Positions 24,401-39,400 of a stretch of DNA of 64,000 bases are shown piece after piece. Origin of the DNA: Escarpia spicata (lineage: Eukaryota > Annelida > Polychaeta > Sabellida > Siboglinidae); NCBI GenBank assembly GCA_963995525.1, contig OZ023207.1, positions 4,294,491 through 4,358,490 on the forward strand. The letters are read 5' to 3'. The notes beneath the pieces are model-generated. The model did no database searches and was not told the DNA's origin. It saw nothing but the letters and a program-made list of their open reading frames with translations. How positions within the stretch are numbered: the stretch's first letter is position 1; every line of letters starts with the position of its first letter. The position numbers were made by a program, and so were the translations under genes.

Positions 24401-27400
24401 CACAGTTGTACGACGTCGGACATGGATGAAGAAGACACAGTTGTACGACGTCGGACATGGATGAAGAAGACACAGTTGTACGACGTCGGACATGGATGTA
24501 CAAGACACAGTTGTACGACGTCGGACATGGATGTACAAGACACAGTTGTACGACGTCGGACATGGATGTAGAAGACACAGTTGTACGATTTCGGACATGG
24601 ATGTAGAAGACACAATTGTACAGCGTCAGACATGGATGTACAAGACACAGTTGTACGATGTCGGACATGGATGTACAAGACACAGTTGTACGATTTCGGA
24701 CATGGATGTAGAAGACACAATTGTACGACGTCAGACATGGATGTACAAGACACAGTTGTATGATGTCGGACTTGGATTTAGAATACATAGTTGTACGATG
24801 TCGGACCTGGATGTTCAAGACACAGTTGTAAGATGTCGAACATGGATGTTCAAGACACAGTTGTACGATGTCGGACATGGATGTACAAGACACCGTTGTA
24901 CGACGTCAAACATGGATGGTCAAGACACAGTTGTACGACGTCAGACATGGATGCACAAGTCACAGTTGTACGATGTCGGACATGGATGTAGAAGACACAG
25001 TTGTACGATGTCGGAAATGGATGTAGAAGACACAGTTGTACGATGTCGGACATGGATGTACAAGACACAGTTGTACGATGTCGGACATGGATGTACAAGA
25101 CACAGTTGTACGACGTCGGACATGGATGTACAAGACACAGTTGTACGACGTCGGACATGGATGTACAAGACACAGTTGTACGACGTTGGACATGGATGTA
25201 GAAGACACAGTTGTACGACGTCGGACATGGATGTAGAAGACACAGTTGTACGATGTCGGACATGGATGTACAAGACACAGTTGTACGATGTCGGACATGG
25301 ATATAGAAGACACAGTTGTACGACGTCGGACATGGATGTAGAAGACACAGTTGTACGACGTCGGACATGGATGTAGAAGACACAGTTTTTACGACGTCGG
25401 ACATGGATGTAGAAGACACAGTTGTACGATGTCGGACATGGATGTAGAAGACACAGTTGTACGATGTCGGACATGGATGTACAAGACACAGTTGTACGAT
25501 GTCGGACATGGATGTACAAGACACAATTGTACGACGTCGGACATGGATGTACAAGACACAGTTGTACGACGTCGGACATGGATGTACAAGACACAGTTGT
25601 ACGACGTTGGACATGGATGTAGAAGACACAGTTGTACGACCTCGGACATGGATGTAGAAGACACAGTTGTATGATGTCGGATATGGATGTACAAGACACA
25701 GTTGTACGATGTCGGACATGGATGAACAAGACACAGTTGTACGATGTCGGACATGGATATAGAAGACACAGTTGTACGACGTCGGACATGGATGTAGAAG
25801 ACACAGTTGTACGATGTCGGACATGGATGTAGAAGACACAGTTGTACGATGTCGGACATGGATGTAGAAGACACGGTTGTACGATGTCGGATATGGATGT
25901 ACAAGACACAGTTGTACGATGTCGGACATGGATGTAGAAGACACAGTTGTACGATGTCGGACATGGATGTAGAAGACACAGTTGTACGATGTCGGACATG
26001 GATGTAGAAGACACAGTTGTACGACGTCGGACATGGATGTAGAAGACACAGTTGTACGATGTCGGACATGGATGTACAAGACACAGTTGTACGACGTCGG
26101 ACATGGATGTAGAAGACACAGTTGTACGATGTCAGACATGGATGCACAAGACACAGTTGTACGATGTCGCACATGGATGTACAAGACACAGTTGTACGAT
26201 GTCGGACATGGATGTAGAAGACACAGTTGTACGATGTCGGACATGGATGTAGAAGACACAGTTGTACGACGTCAGACATGGATGCACAAGACACAGTTGT
26301 ACGATGTCGGACATGGATGTACAAGACACAGTTGTACGATGTCGGACATTGATGTAGAAGACACAGTTGTACGACGTCAGACATGGATGTAGAAGACACA
26401 GTTGTACGATGTCGGACATGGATGTACAAGACACAGTTGTATGATGTCAGACATGGATGTAGAAGACACAGTTGTACGACGTCAGACATTGGTGTACAAT
26501 ACACAGTTGTTCGATATCGGACATGGATGTACAAGGCACAGTTGTACGACGTCAAACATGGATTGTCAAGACACAGTTGTACGATGTCGGACATGGATGC
26601 TCAAGACACAGTTGTACGATGTCGGACATGGATGTAGAAGACACAGTTGTACGATGTCGGACATGGATGTAGAAGACACAGTTGTACGACGTCAGACATG
26701 GATGTACAAGACACAGTTGTACGACGTCGGACATGGATGAAGAAGACACAGTTGTACGACGTCAGACATGGATGTACAAGACACAGTTGTACGATGTCGG
26801 ACATGGATATAGAAGACACAGTTGTACGATGTCGGACATGGATTTAGAAGACATAGTTGTACGATGTCGGACCTGGATGTTCAAGACACAGTTGTAAGAT
26901 GTCGGACATGGATGTTCAAGACACAGTTGTACGATGTCAGACATGGATGTACAAGACACAGTTGTACGACGTCAAACATGGATGGTCAAGACACCGTTGT
27001 ACGACGTCAGACATGGATGCACAAGACACAGTTGTACGATGTCGGACATGGATGTACAAGACACAGTTGTACGATGTCAGACATGGATGTACAAGACACA
27101 GTTGTACGTTGTCGGACATGGATGTAGAAGACACAGTTGTACGACGTCGGACATGGATGTACAAGACACAGTTGTACGACGTCGGACATGGATGAAGAAG
27201 ACACAGTTGTACGACGTCGGACATGGATGAAGAAGACACAGTTGTACGACGTCGGACATGGATGTACAAGACACAGTTGTACGACGTCGGACATGGATGT
27301 ACAAGACACAGTTGTACGACGTCGGACATGGATGTAGAAGACACAGTTGTACGATTTCGGACATGGATGTAGAAGACACAATTGTACAGCGTCAGACATG

Positions 27401-30400
27401 GATGTACAAGACACAGTTGTACGATGTCGGACATGGATGTACAAGACACAGTTGTACGATTTCGGACATGGATGTAGAAGACACAATTGTACGACGTCAG
27501 ACATGGATGTACAAGACACAGTTGTATGATGTCGGACTTGGATTTAGAATACATAGTTGTACGATGTCGGACCTGGATGTTCAAGACACAGTTGTAAGAT
27601 GTCGAACATGGATGTTCAAGACACAGTTGTACGATGTCGGACATGGATGTACAAGACACCGTTGTACGACGTCAAACATGGATGGTCAAGACACAGTTGT
27701 ACGACGTCAGACATGGATGCACAAGTCACAGTTGTACGATGTCGGACATGGATGTAGAAGACACAGTTGTACGATGTCGGAAATGGATGTAGAAGACACA
27801 GTTGTACGATGTCGGACATGGATGTACAAGACACAGTTGTACGATGTCGGACATGGATGTACAAGACACAGTTGTACGACGTCGGACATGGATGTACAAG
27901 ACACAGTTGTACGACGTCGGACATGGATGTACAAGACACAGTTGTACGACGTTGGACATGGATGTAGAAGACACAGTTGTACGACGTCGGACATGGATGT
28001 AGAAGACACAGTTGTACGATGTCGGACATGGATGTACAAGACACAGTTGTACGATGTCGGACATGGATATAGAAGACACAGTTGTACGACGTCGGACATG
28101 GATGTAGAAGACACAGTTGTACGACATCGGACATGGATGTAGAAGACACAGTTGTACGACGTCGGACATGGATGTAGAAGACACAGTTGTACGATGTCGG
28201 ACATGGATGTAGAAGACACAGTTGTACGATGTCGGACATGGATGTACAAGACACAGTTGTACGATGTCGGACATGGATGTACAAGACACAGTTGTACGAC
28301 GTCGGACATGGATGTACAAGACACAGTTGTACGACGTCGGACATGGATGTACAAGACACAGTTGTACGACGTTGGACATGGATGTAGAAGACACAGTTGT
28401 ACGACGTCGGACATGGATGTAGAAGACACAGTTGTATGATGTCGGACATGGATGTACAAGACACAGTTGTACGATGTCGGACATGGATGTACAAGACACA
28501 GTTGTACGATGTCGGACATGGATATAGAAGACACAGTTGTACGACGTCGGACATGGATGTAGAAGACACAGTTGTACGATGTCGGACATGGATGTAGAAG
28601 ACACAGTTGTACGACGTCGGACATGGATGTAGAAGACACGGTTGTACGATGTCGGACATGGATGTACAAGACACAGTTGTACGATGTCGGACATGGATGT
28701 AGAAGACACAGTTGTACGATGTCGGACATGGATGTAGAAGACACAGTTGTACGATGTCGGATATGGATGTAGAAGACACAGTTGTACGACGTCGGACATG
28801 GATGTAGAAGACACAGTTGTACGATGTCGGACATGGATGTACAAGACACAGTTGTACGACGTCGGACATGGATGTAGAAGACACAGTTGTACGATGTCAG
28901 ACATGGATGCACAAGACACAGTTGTACGATGTCGCACATGGATGTACAAGACACAGTTGTACGATGTCGGACATGGATGTAGAAGACACAGTTGTACGAT
29001 GTCGGACATGGATGTAGAAGACACAGTTGTACGACGTCAGACATGGATGCACAAGACACAGTTGTACGATGTCGGACATGGATGTACAAGACACAGTTGT
29101 ACGATGTCGGACATTGATGTAGAAGACACAGTTGTACGACGTCAGACATGGATGTAGAAGACACAGTTGTACGATGTCGGACATGGATGTACAAGACACA
29201 GTTGTATGATGTCAGACATGGATGTAGAAGACACAGTTGTACGACGTCAGACATTGGTGTACAAGACACAGTTGTTCGATATCGGACATGGATGTACAAG
29301 GCACAGTTGTACGACGTCAAACATGGATTGTCAAGACACAGTTGTACGATGTCGGACATGGATGCTCAAGACACAATTGTACGATGTCGGACATGGATGT
29401 ACAAGGCACAGTTGTACGATGTCGGACATGGATGTACACGACACAGTTGTACGACGTCGGACATGGATGGTCAAGACACAGTTGTACGACGTCAGACATG
29501 GATGCACAAGACACAGTTGTACGATGTCGGACATGGATGTAGAAGACACAGTTGTACGATGTCGGACATGGATGTAGAAGACACAGTTGTACGACGTCAG
29601 ACATGGATGTACAAGACACAGTTGTACGACGTCGGACATGGATGAAGAAGACACAGTTGTACGACGTCAGACATGGATGTACAAGACACAGTAGTAAGAT
29701 GTCGGACATGGATGTACAAGGCACAGTTGTACGATGTCGGACATGGATGTACACGACACAGTTGTACGACGTCGGACATGGATGGTCAAGACACAGTTGT
29801 ACGACGTCAGACATGGATGCACAAGACACAGTTGTACGATGTCGGACATGGATGTAGAAGACACAGTTGTACGATGTCGGACATGGATGTAGAAAACACA
29901 GTTGTACGACGTCAGACATGGATGTACAAGACACAGTTGTACGACGTCGGACATGGATGAAGAAGACACAGTTGTACGACGTCAGACATGGATGTACAAG
30001 ACACAGTTGTACGATGTCGGACATGGATATAGAAGACACAGTTGTACGATGTCGGACATGGATTTAGAAGACATAGTTGTACGATGTCGGACCTGGATGT
30101 TCAAGACACAGTTGTACGATGTCGGACATGGATGTTCAAGACACAGTTGTACGATGTCGGACATGGATGTTCAAGACACAGTTGTACGATGTCAGACATG
30201 GATGTACAAGACACAGTTGTACGACGTCAAACATGGATGGTCAAGACACCGTTGTACGACGTCAGACATGGATGCACAAGACACAGTTGTACGATGTCGG
30301 ACATGGATGTACAAGACACAGTTGTACGATGTCAGACATGGATGTACAAGACACAGTTGTACGATGTCGGACATGGATGTAGAAGACACAGTTGTACGAC

Positions 30401-33400
30401 GTCGGACATGGATGTACAAGACACAGTTGTACGACGTCGGACATGGATGAAGAAGACACAGTTGTACGACGTCGGACATGGATGAAGAAGACACAGTTGT
30501 ACGACGTCGGACATGGATGTACAAGACACAGTTGTACGACGTCGGACATGGATGTACAAGACACAGTTGTACGACGTCGGACATGGATGTAGAAGACACA
30601 GTTGTACGATTTCGGACATGGATGTAGAAGACACAATTGTACAGCGTCAGACATGGATGTACAAGACACAGTTGTACGATGTCGGACATGGATGTACAAG
30701 ACACAGTTGTACGATTTCGGACATGGATGTAGAAGACACAATTGTACGACGTCAGACATGGATGTACAAGACACAGTTGTATGATGTCGGACTTGGATTT
30801 AGAATACATAGTTGTACGATGTCGGACCTGGATGTTCAAGACACAGTTGTAAGATGTCGAACATGGATGTTCAAGACACAGTTGTACGATGTCGGACATG
30901 GATGTACAAGACACCGTTGTACGACGTCAAACATGGATGGTCAAGACACAGTTGTACGACGTCAGACATGGATGCACAAGTCACAGTTGTACGATGTCGG
31001 ACATGGATGTAGAAGACACAGTTGTACGATGTCGGAAATGGATGTAGAAGACACAGTTGTACGATGTCGGACATGGATGTACAAGACACAGTTGTACGAT
31101 GTCGGACATGGATGTACAAGACACAGTTGTACGACGTCGGACATGGATGTACAAGACACAGTTGTACGACGTCGGACATGGATGTACAAGACACAGTTGT
31201 ACGACGTTGGACATGGATGTAGAAGACACAGTTGTACGACGTCGGACATGGATGTAGAAGACACAGTTGTACGATGTCGGACATGGATGTACAAGACACA
31301 GTTGTACGATGTCGGACATGGATATAGAAGACACAGTTGTACGACGTCGGACATGGATGTAGAAGACACAGTTGTACGACGTCGGACATGGATGTAGAAG
31401 ACACAGTTGTACGACGTCGGACATGGATGTAGAAGACACAGTTGTACGATGTCGGACATGGATGTAGAAGACACAGTTGTACGATGTCGGACATGGATGT
31501 ACAAGACACAGTTGTACGATGTCGGACATGGATGTACAAGACACAATTGTACGACGTCGGACATGGATGTACAAGACACAGTTGTACGACGTCGGACATG
31601 GATGTACAAGACACAGTTGTACGACGTTGGACATGGATGTAGAAGACACAGTTGTACGACGTCGGACATGGATGTAGAAGACACAGTTGTATGATGTCGG
31701 ACATGGATGTACAAGACACAGTTGTACGATGTCGGACATGGATGTACAAGACACAGTTGTACGATGTCGGACATGGATATAGAAGACACAGTTGTACGAC
31801 GTCGGACATGGATGTAGAAGACACAGTTGTACGATGTCGGACATGGATGTAGAAGACACAGTTGTACGACGTCGGACATGGATGTAGAAGACACGGTTGT
31901 ACGATGTCGGACATGGATGTACAAGACACAGTTGTACGATGTCGGACATGGATGTAGAAGACACAGTTGTACGATGTCGGACATGGATGTAGAAGACACA
32001 GTTGTACGATGTCGGATATGGATGTAGAAGACACAGTTGTACGACGTCGGACATGGATGTAGAAGACACAGTTGTACGATGTCGGACATGGATGTACAAG
32101 ACACAGTTGTACGACGTCGGACATGGATGTAGAAGACACAGTTGTACGATGTCAGACATGGATGCACAAGACACAGTTGTACGATGTCGGACATGGATGT
32201 ACAAGACACAGTTGTACGACGTCGGACATGGATGTAGAAGACACAGTTGTACGATGTCAGACATGGATGCACAAGACACAGTTGTACGATGTCGGACATG
32301 GATGTACAAGACACAGTTGTACGACGTCGGACATGGATGTAGAAGACACAGTTGTACGATTTCGGACATGGATGTAGAAGACACAATTGTACAGCGTCAG
32401 ACATGGATGTACAAGACACAGTTGTACGATGTCGGACATGGATGTACAAGACACAGTTGTACGATTTCGGACATGGATGTAGAAGACACAATTGTACGAC
32501 GTCAGACATGGATGTACAAGACACAGTTGTATGATGTCGGACTTGGATTTAGAATACATAGTTGTACGATGTCGGACCTGGATGTTCAAGACACAGTTGT
32601 AAGATGTCGAACATGGATGTTCAAGACACAGTTGTACGATGTCGGACATGGATGTACAAGACACCGTTGTACGACGTCAAACATGGATGGTCAAGACACA
32701 GTTGTACGACGTCAGACATGGATGCACAAGTCACAGTTGTACGATGTCGGACATGGATGTAGAAGACACAGTTGTACGATGTCGGAAATGGATGTAGAAG
32801 ACACAGTTGTACGATGTCGGACATGGATGTACAAGACACAGTTGTACGATGTCGGACATGGATGTACAAGACACAGTTGTACGACGTCGGACATGGATGT
32901 ACAAGACACAGTTGTACGACGTCGGACATGGATGTACAAGACACAGTTGTACGACGTTGGACATGGATGTAGAAGACACAGTTGTACGACGTCGGACATG
33001 GATGTAGAAGACACAGTTGTACGATGTCGGACATGGATGTACAAGACACAGTTGTACGATGTCGGACATGGATATAGAAGACACAGTTGTACGACGTCGG
33101 ACATGGATGTAGAAGACACAGTTGTACGACGTCGGACATGGATGTAGAAGACACAGTTGTACGACGTCGGACATGGATGTAGAAGACACAGTTGTACGAT
33201 GTCGGACATGGATGTAGAAGACACAGTTGTACGATGTCGGACATGGATGTACAAGACACAGTTGTACGATGTCGGACATGGATGTACAAGACACAGTTGT
33301 ACGACGTCGGACATGGATGTACAAGACACAGTTGTACGACGTCGGACATGGATGTACAAGACACAGTTGTACGACGTTGGACATGGATGTAGAAGACACA

Positions 33401-36400
33401 GTTGTACGACGTCGGACATGGATGTAGAAGACACAGTTGTATGATGTCGGACATGGATGTACAAGACACAGTTGTACGATGTCGGACATGGATGTACAAG
33501 ACACAGTTGTACGATGTCGGACATGGATATAGAAGACACAGTTGTACGACGTCGGACATGGATGTAGAAGACACAGTTGTACGATGTCGGACATGGATGT
33601 AGAAGACACAGTTGTACGACGTCGGACATGGATGTAGAAGACACGGTTGTACGATGTCGGACATGGATGTACAAGACACAGTTGTACGATGTCGGACATG
33701 GATGTAGAAGACACAGTTGTACGATGTCGGACATGGATGTAGAAGACACAGTTGTACGATGTCGGATATGGATGTAGAAGACACAGTTGTACGACGTCGG
33801 ACATGGATGTAGAAGACACAGTTGTACGATGTCGGACATGGATGTACAAGACACAGTTGTACGACGTCGGACATGGATGTAGAAGACACAGTTGTACGAT
33901 GTCAGACATGGATGCACAAGACACAGTTGTACGATGTCGCACATGGATGTACAAGACACAGTTGTACGATGTCGGACATGGATGTAGAAGACACAGTTGT
34001 ACGATGTCGGACATGGATGTAGAAGACACAGTTGTACGACGTCAGACATGGATGCACAAGACACAGTTGTACGATGTCGGACATGGATGTACAAGACACA
34101 GTTGTACGATGTCGGACATTGATGTAGAAGACACAGTTGTACGACGTCAGACATGGATGTAGAAGACACAGTTGTACGATGTCGGACATGGATGTACAAG
34201 ACACAGTTGTATGATGTCAGACATGGATGTAGAAGACACAGTTGTACGACGTCAGACATTGGTGTACAAGACACAGTTGTTCGATATCGGACATGGATGT
34301 ACAAGGCACAGTTGTACGACGTCAAACATGGATTGTCAAGACACAGTTGTACGATGTCGGACATGGATGCTCAAGACACAATTGTACGATGTCGGACATG
34401 GATGTACAAGGCACAGTTGTACGATGTCGGACATGGATGTACACGACACAGTTGTACGACGTCGGACATGGATGGTCAAGACACAGTTGTACGACGTCAG
34501 ACATGGATGCACAAGACACAGTTGTACGATGTCGGACATGGATGTAGAAGACACAGTTGTACGATGTCGGACATGGATGTAGAAGACACAGTTGTACGAC
34601 GTCAGACATGGATGTACAAGACACAGTTGTACGACGTCGGACATGGATGAAGAAGACACAGTTGTACGACGTCAGACATGGATGTACAAGACACAGTAGT
34701 AAGATGTCGGACATGGATGTACAAGGCACAGTTGTACGATGTCGGACATGGATGTACACGACACAGTTGTACGACGTCGGACATGGATGGTCAAGACACA
34801 GTTGTACGACGTCAGACATGGATGCACAAGACACAGTTGTACGATGTCGGACATGGATGTAGAAGACACAGTTGTACGATGTCGGACATGGATGTAGAAA
34901 ACACAGTTGTACGACGTCAGACATGGATGTACAAGACACAGTTGTACGACGTCGGACATGGATGAAGAAGACACAGTTGTACGACGTCAGACATGGATGT
35001 ACAAGACACAGTTGTACGATGTCGGACATGGATATAGAAGACACAGTTGTACGATGTCGGACATGGATTTAGAAGACATAGTTGTACGATGTCGGACCTG
35101 GATGTTCAAGACACAGTTGTACGATGTCGGACATGGATGTTCAAGACACAGTTGTACGATGTCGGACATGGATGTTCAAGACACAGTTGTACGATGTCAG
35201 ACATGGATGTACAAGACACAGTTGTACGACGTCAAACATGGATGGTCAAGACACCGTTGTACGACGTCAGACATGGATGCACAAGACACAGTTGTACGAT
35301 GTCGGACATGGATGTACAAGACACAGTTGTACGATGTCAGACATGGATGTACAAGACACAGTTGTACGATGTCGGACATGGATGTAGAAGACACAGTTGT
35401 ACGACGTCGGACATGGATGTACAAGACACAGTTGTACGACGTCGGACATGGATGAAGAAGACACAGTTGTACGACGTCGGACATGGATGAAGAAGACACA
35501 GTTGTACGACGTCGGACATGGATGTACAAGACACAGTTGTACGACGTCGGACATGGATGTACAAGACACAGTTGTACGACGTCGGACATGGATGTAGAAG
35601 ACACAGTTGTACGATTTCGGACATGGATGTAGAAGACACAATTGTACAGCGTCAGACATGGATGTACAAGACACAGTTGTACGATGTCGGACATGGATGT
35701 ACAAGACACAGTTGTACGATTTCGGACATGGATGTAGAAGACACAATTGTACGACGTCAGACATGGATGTACAAGACACAGTTGTATGATGTCGGACTTG
35801 GATTTAGAATACATAGTTGTACGATGTCGGACCTGGATGTTCAAGACACAGTTGTAAGATGTCGAACATGGATGTTCAAGACACAGTTGTACGATGTCGG
35901 ACATGGATGTACAAGACACCGTTGTACGACGTCAAACATGGATGGTCAAGACACAGTTGTACGACGTCAGACATGGATGCACAAGTCACAGTTGTACGAT
36001 GTCGGACATGGATGTAGAAGACACAGTTGTACGATGTCGGAAATGGATGTAGAAGACACAGTTGTACGATGTCGGACATGGATGTACAAGACACAGTTGT
36101 ACGATGTCGGACATGGATGTACAAGACACAGTTGTACGACGTCGGACATGGATGTACAAGACACAGTTGTACGACGTCGGACATGGATGTACAAGACACA
36201 GTTGTACGACGTTGGACATGGATGTAGAAGACACAGTTGTACGACGTCGGACATGGATGTAGAAGACACAGTTGTACGATGTCGGACATGGATGTACAAG
36301 ACACAGTTGTACGATGTCGGACATGGATATAGAAGACACAGTTGTACGACGTCGGACATGGATGTAGAAGACACAGTTGTACGACGTCGGACATGGATGT

Positions 36401-39400
36401 AGAAGACACAGTTGTACGACGTCGGACATGGATGTAGAAGACACAGTTGTACGATGTCGGACATGGATGTAGAAGACACAGTTGTACGATGTCGGACATG
36501 GATGTACAAGACACAGTTGTACGATGTCGGACATGGATGTACAAGACACAATTGTACGACGTCGGACATGGATGTACAAGACACAGTTGTACGACGTCGG
36601 ACATGGATGTACAAGACACAGTTGTACGACGTTGGACATGGATGTAGAAGACACAGTTGTACGACGTCGGACATGGATGTAGAAGACACAGTTGTATGAT
36701 GTCGGACATGGATGTACAAGACACAGTTGTACGATGTCGGACATGGATGTACAAGACACAGTTGTACGATGTCGGACATGGATATAGAAGACACAGTTGT
36801 ACGACGTCGGACATGGATGTAGAAGACACAGTTGTACGATGTCGGACATGGATGTAGAAGACACAGTTGTACGACGTCGGACATGGATGTAGAAGACACG
36901 GTTGTACGATGTCGGACATGGATGTACAAGACACAGTTGTACGATGTCGGACATGGATGTAGAAGACACAGTTGTACGATGTCGGACATGGATGTAGAAG
37001 ACACAGTTGTACGATGTCGGATATGGATGTAGAAGACACAGTTGTACGACGTCGGACATGGATGTAGAAGACACAGTTGTACGATGTCGGACATGGATGT
37101 ACAAGACACAGTTGTACGACGTCGGACATGGATGTAGAAGACACAGTTGTACGATGTCAGACATGGATGCACAAGACACAGTTGTACGATGTCGGACATG
37201 GATGTACAAGACACAGTTGTACGATGTCGGACATGGATGTAGAAGACACAGTTGTACGATGTCGGACATGGATGTAGAAGACACAGTTGTACGACGTCAG
37301 ACATGGATGCACAAGACACAGTTGTACGATGTCGGACATGGATGTACAAGACACAGTTGTACGATGTCGGACATTGATGTAGAAGACACAGTTGTACGAC
37401 GTCAGACATGGATGTAGAAGACACAGTTGTACGATGTCGGACATTGATGTAGAAGACACAGTTGTACGACGTCAGACATGGATGTACAAGACACAGTTGT
37501 ATAATGTCAGACATGGATGTAGAAGACACAGTTGTACGACGTCAGACATTGGTGTACAAGACACAGTTGTTCGATATCGGACATGAATGTAGAAGACACA
37601 GTTGTACGACGTCGGACATGGATGTAGAAGACACAGTTGTACGATTTCGGACATGGATGTAGAAGACACAATTGTACGACGTCAGACATGGATGTACAAG
37701 ACACAGTTGTACGATGTCGGACATGGATGTACAAGACACAGTTGTACGATGTCGGACATGGATTTAGAAGACATAGTTGTACGATGTCGGACATGGATGT
37801 TCAAGACACAGTTGTAAGATGTCGGACATGGATGTTCAAGACACAGTTGTACGATGTCGGACATGGATGTTCAAGACACAGTTGTAAGATGTTGGACATG
37901 GATGTTCAAGACACAGTTGTAAGATGTTGGACATGTATGTAGAAGACACAGTTGTACGATGTCGGACATGGATGTAGAAGACACAGTTGTACGATGTCGG
38001 ACATGGATGTAGAAGACACAGTTGTACGATGTCGGACATGGATGTAGAAGACACAGTTGTACGACGTCGGACATGGATGTAGAAGACACAGTTGTACGAT
38101 GTCGGACATGGATGTACAAGACACAGTTGTACGACGTCGGACATGGATGTAGAAGACACAGTTGTACGATGTCAGACATGGATGCACAAGACACAGTTGT
38201 ACGATGTCGCACATGGATGTACAAGACACAGTTGTACGATGTCGTACATGGATGTAGAAGACACAGTTGTACGATGTCGGACATGGATGTAGAAGACACA
38301 GTTGTACGACGTCAGACATGGATGCACAAGACACAGTTGTACGATGTCGGACATGGATGTACAAGACACAGTTGTACGATGTCGGACATTGATGTAGAAG
38401 ACACAGTTGTACGACGTCAGACATGGATGTAGAAGACACAGTTGTACGATGTCGGACATGGATGTACAAGACACAGTTGTATGATGTCAGACATGGATGT
38501 AGAAGACACAGTTGTACGACGTCAGACATTGGTGTACAATACACAGTTGTTCGATATCGGACATGGATGTACAAGGCACAGTTGTACGACGTCAAACATG
38601 GATTGTCAAGACACAGTTGTACGATGTCGGACATGGATGCTCAAGACACAGTTGTACGATGTCGGACATGGATGTACAAGGCACAGTTGTACGATGTCGG
38701 ACATGGATGTACACGACACAGTTGTACGACGTCGGACATGGATGGTCAAGACACAGTTGTACGACGTCAGACATGGATGCACAAGACACAGTTGTACGAT
38801 GTCGGACATGGATGTAGAAGACACAGTTGTACGATGTCGGACATGGATGTAGAAGACACAGTTGTACGACGTCAGACATGGATGTACAAGACACAGTTGT
38901 ACGACGTCGGACATGGATGAAGAAGACACAGTTGTACGACGTCAGACATGGATGTACAAGACACAGTTGTACGATGTCGGACATGGATATAGAAGACACA
39001 GTTGTACGATGTCGGACATGGATTTAGAAGACATAGTTGTACGATGTCGGACCTGGATGTTCAAGACACAGTTGTAAGATGTCGGACATGGATGTTCAAG
39101 ACACAGTTGTACGATGTCAGACATGGATGTACAAGACACAGTTGTACGACGTCAAACATGGATGGTCAAGACACCGTTGTACGACGTCAGACATGGATGC
39201 ACAAGACACAGTTGTACGATGTCGGACATGGATGTACAAGACACAGTTGTACGATGTCAGACATGGATGTACAAGACACAGTTGTACGTTGTCGGACATG
39301 GATGTAGAAGACACAGTTGTACGACGTCGGACATGGATGTACAAGACACAGTTGTACGACGTCGGACATGGATGAAGAAGACACAGTTGTACGACGTCGG

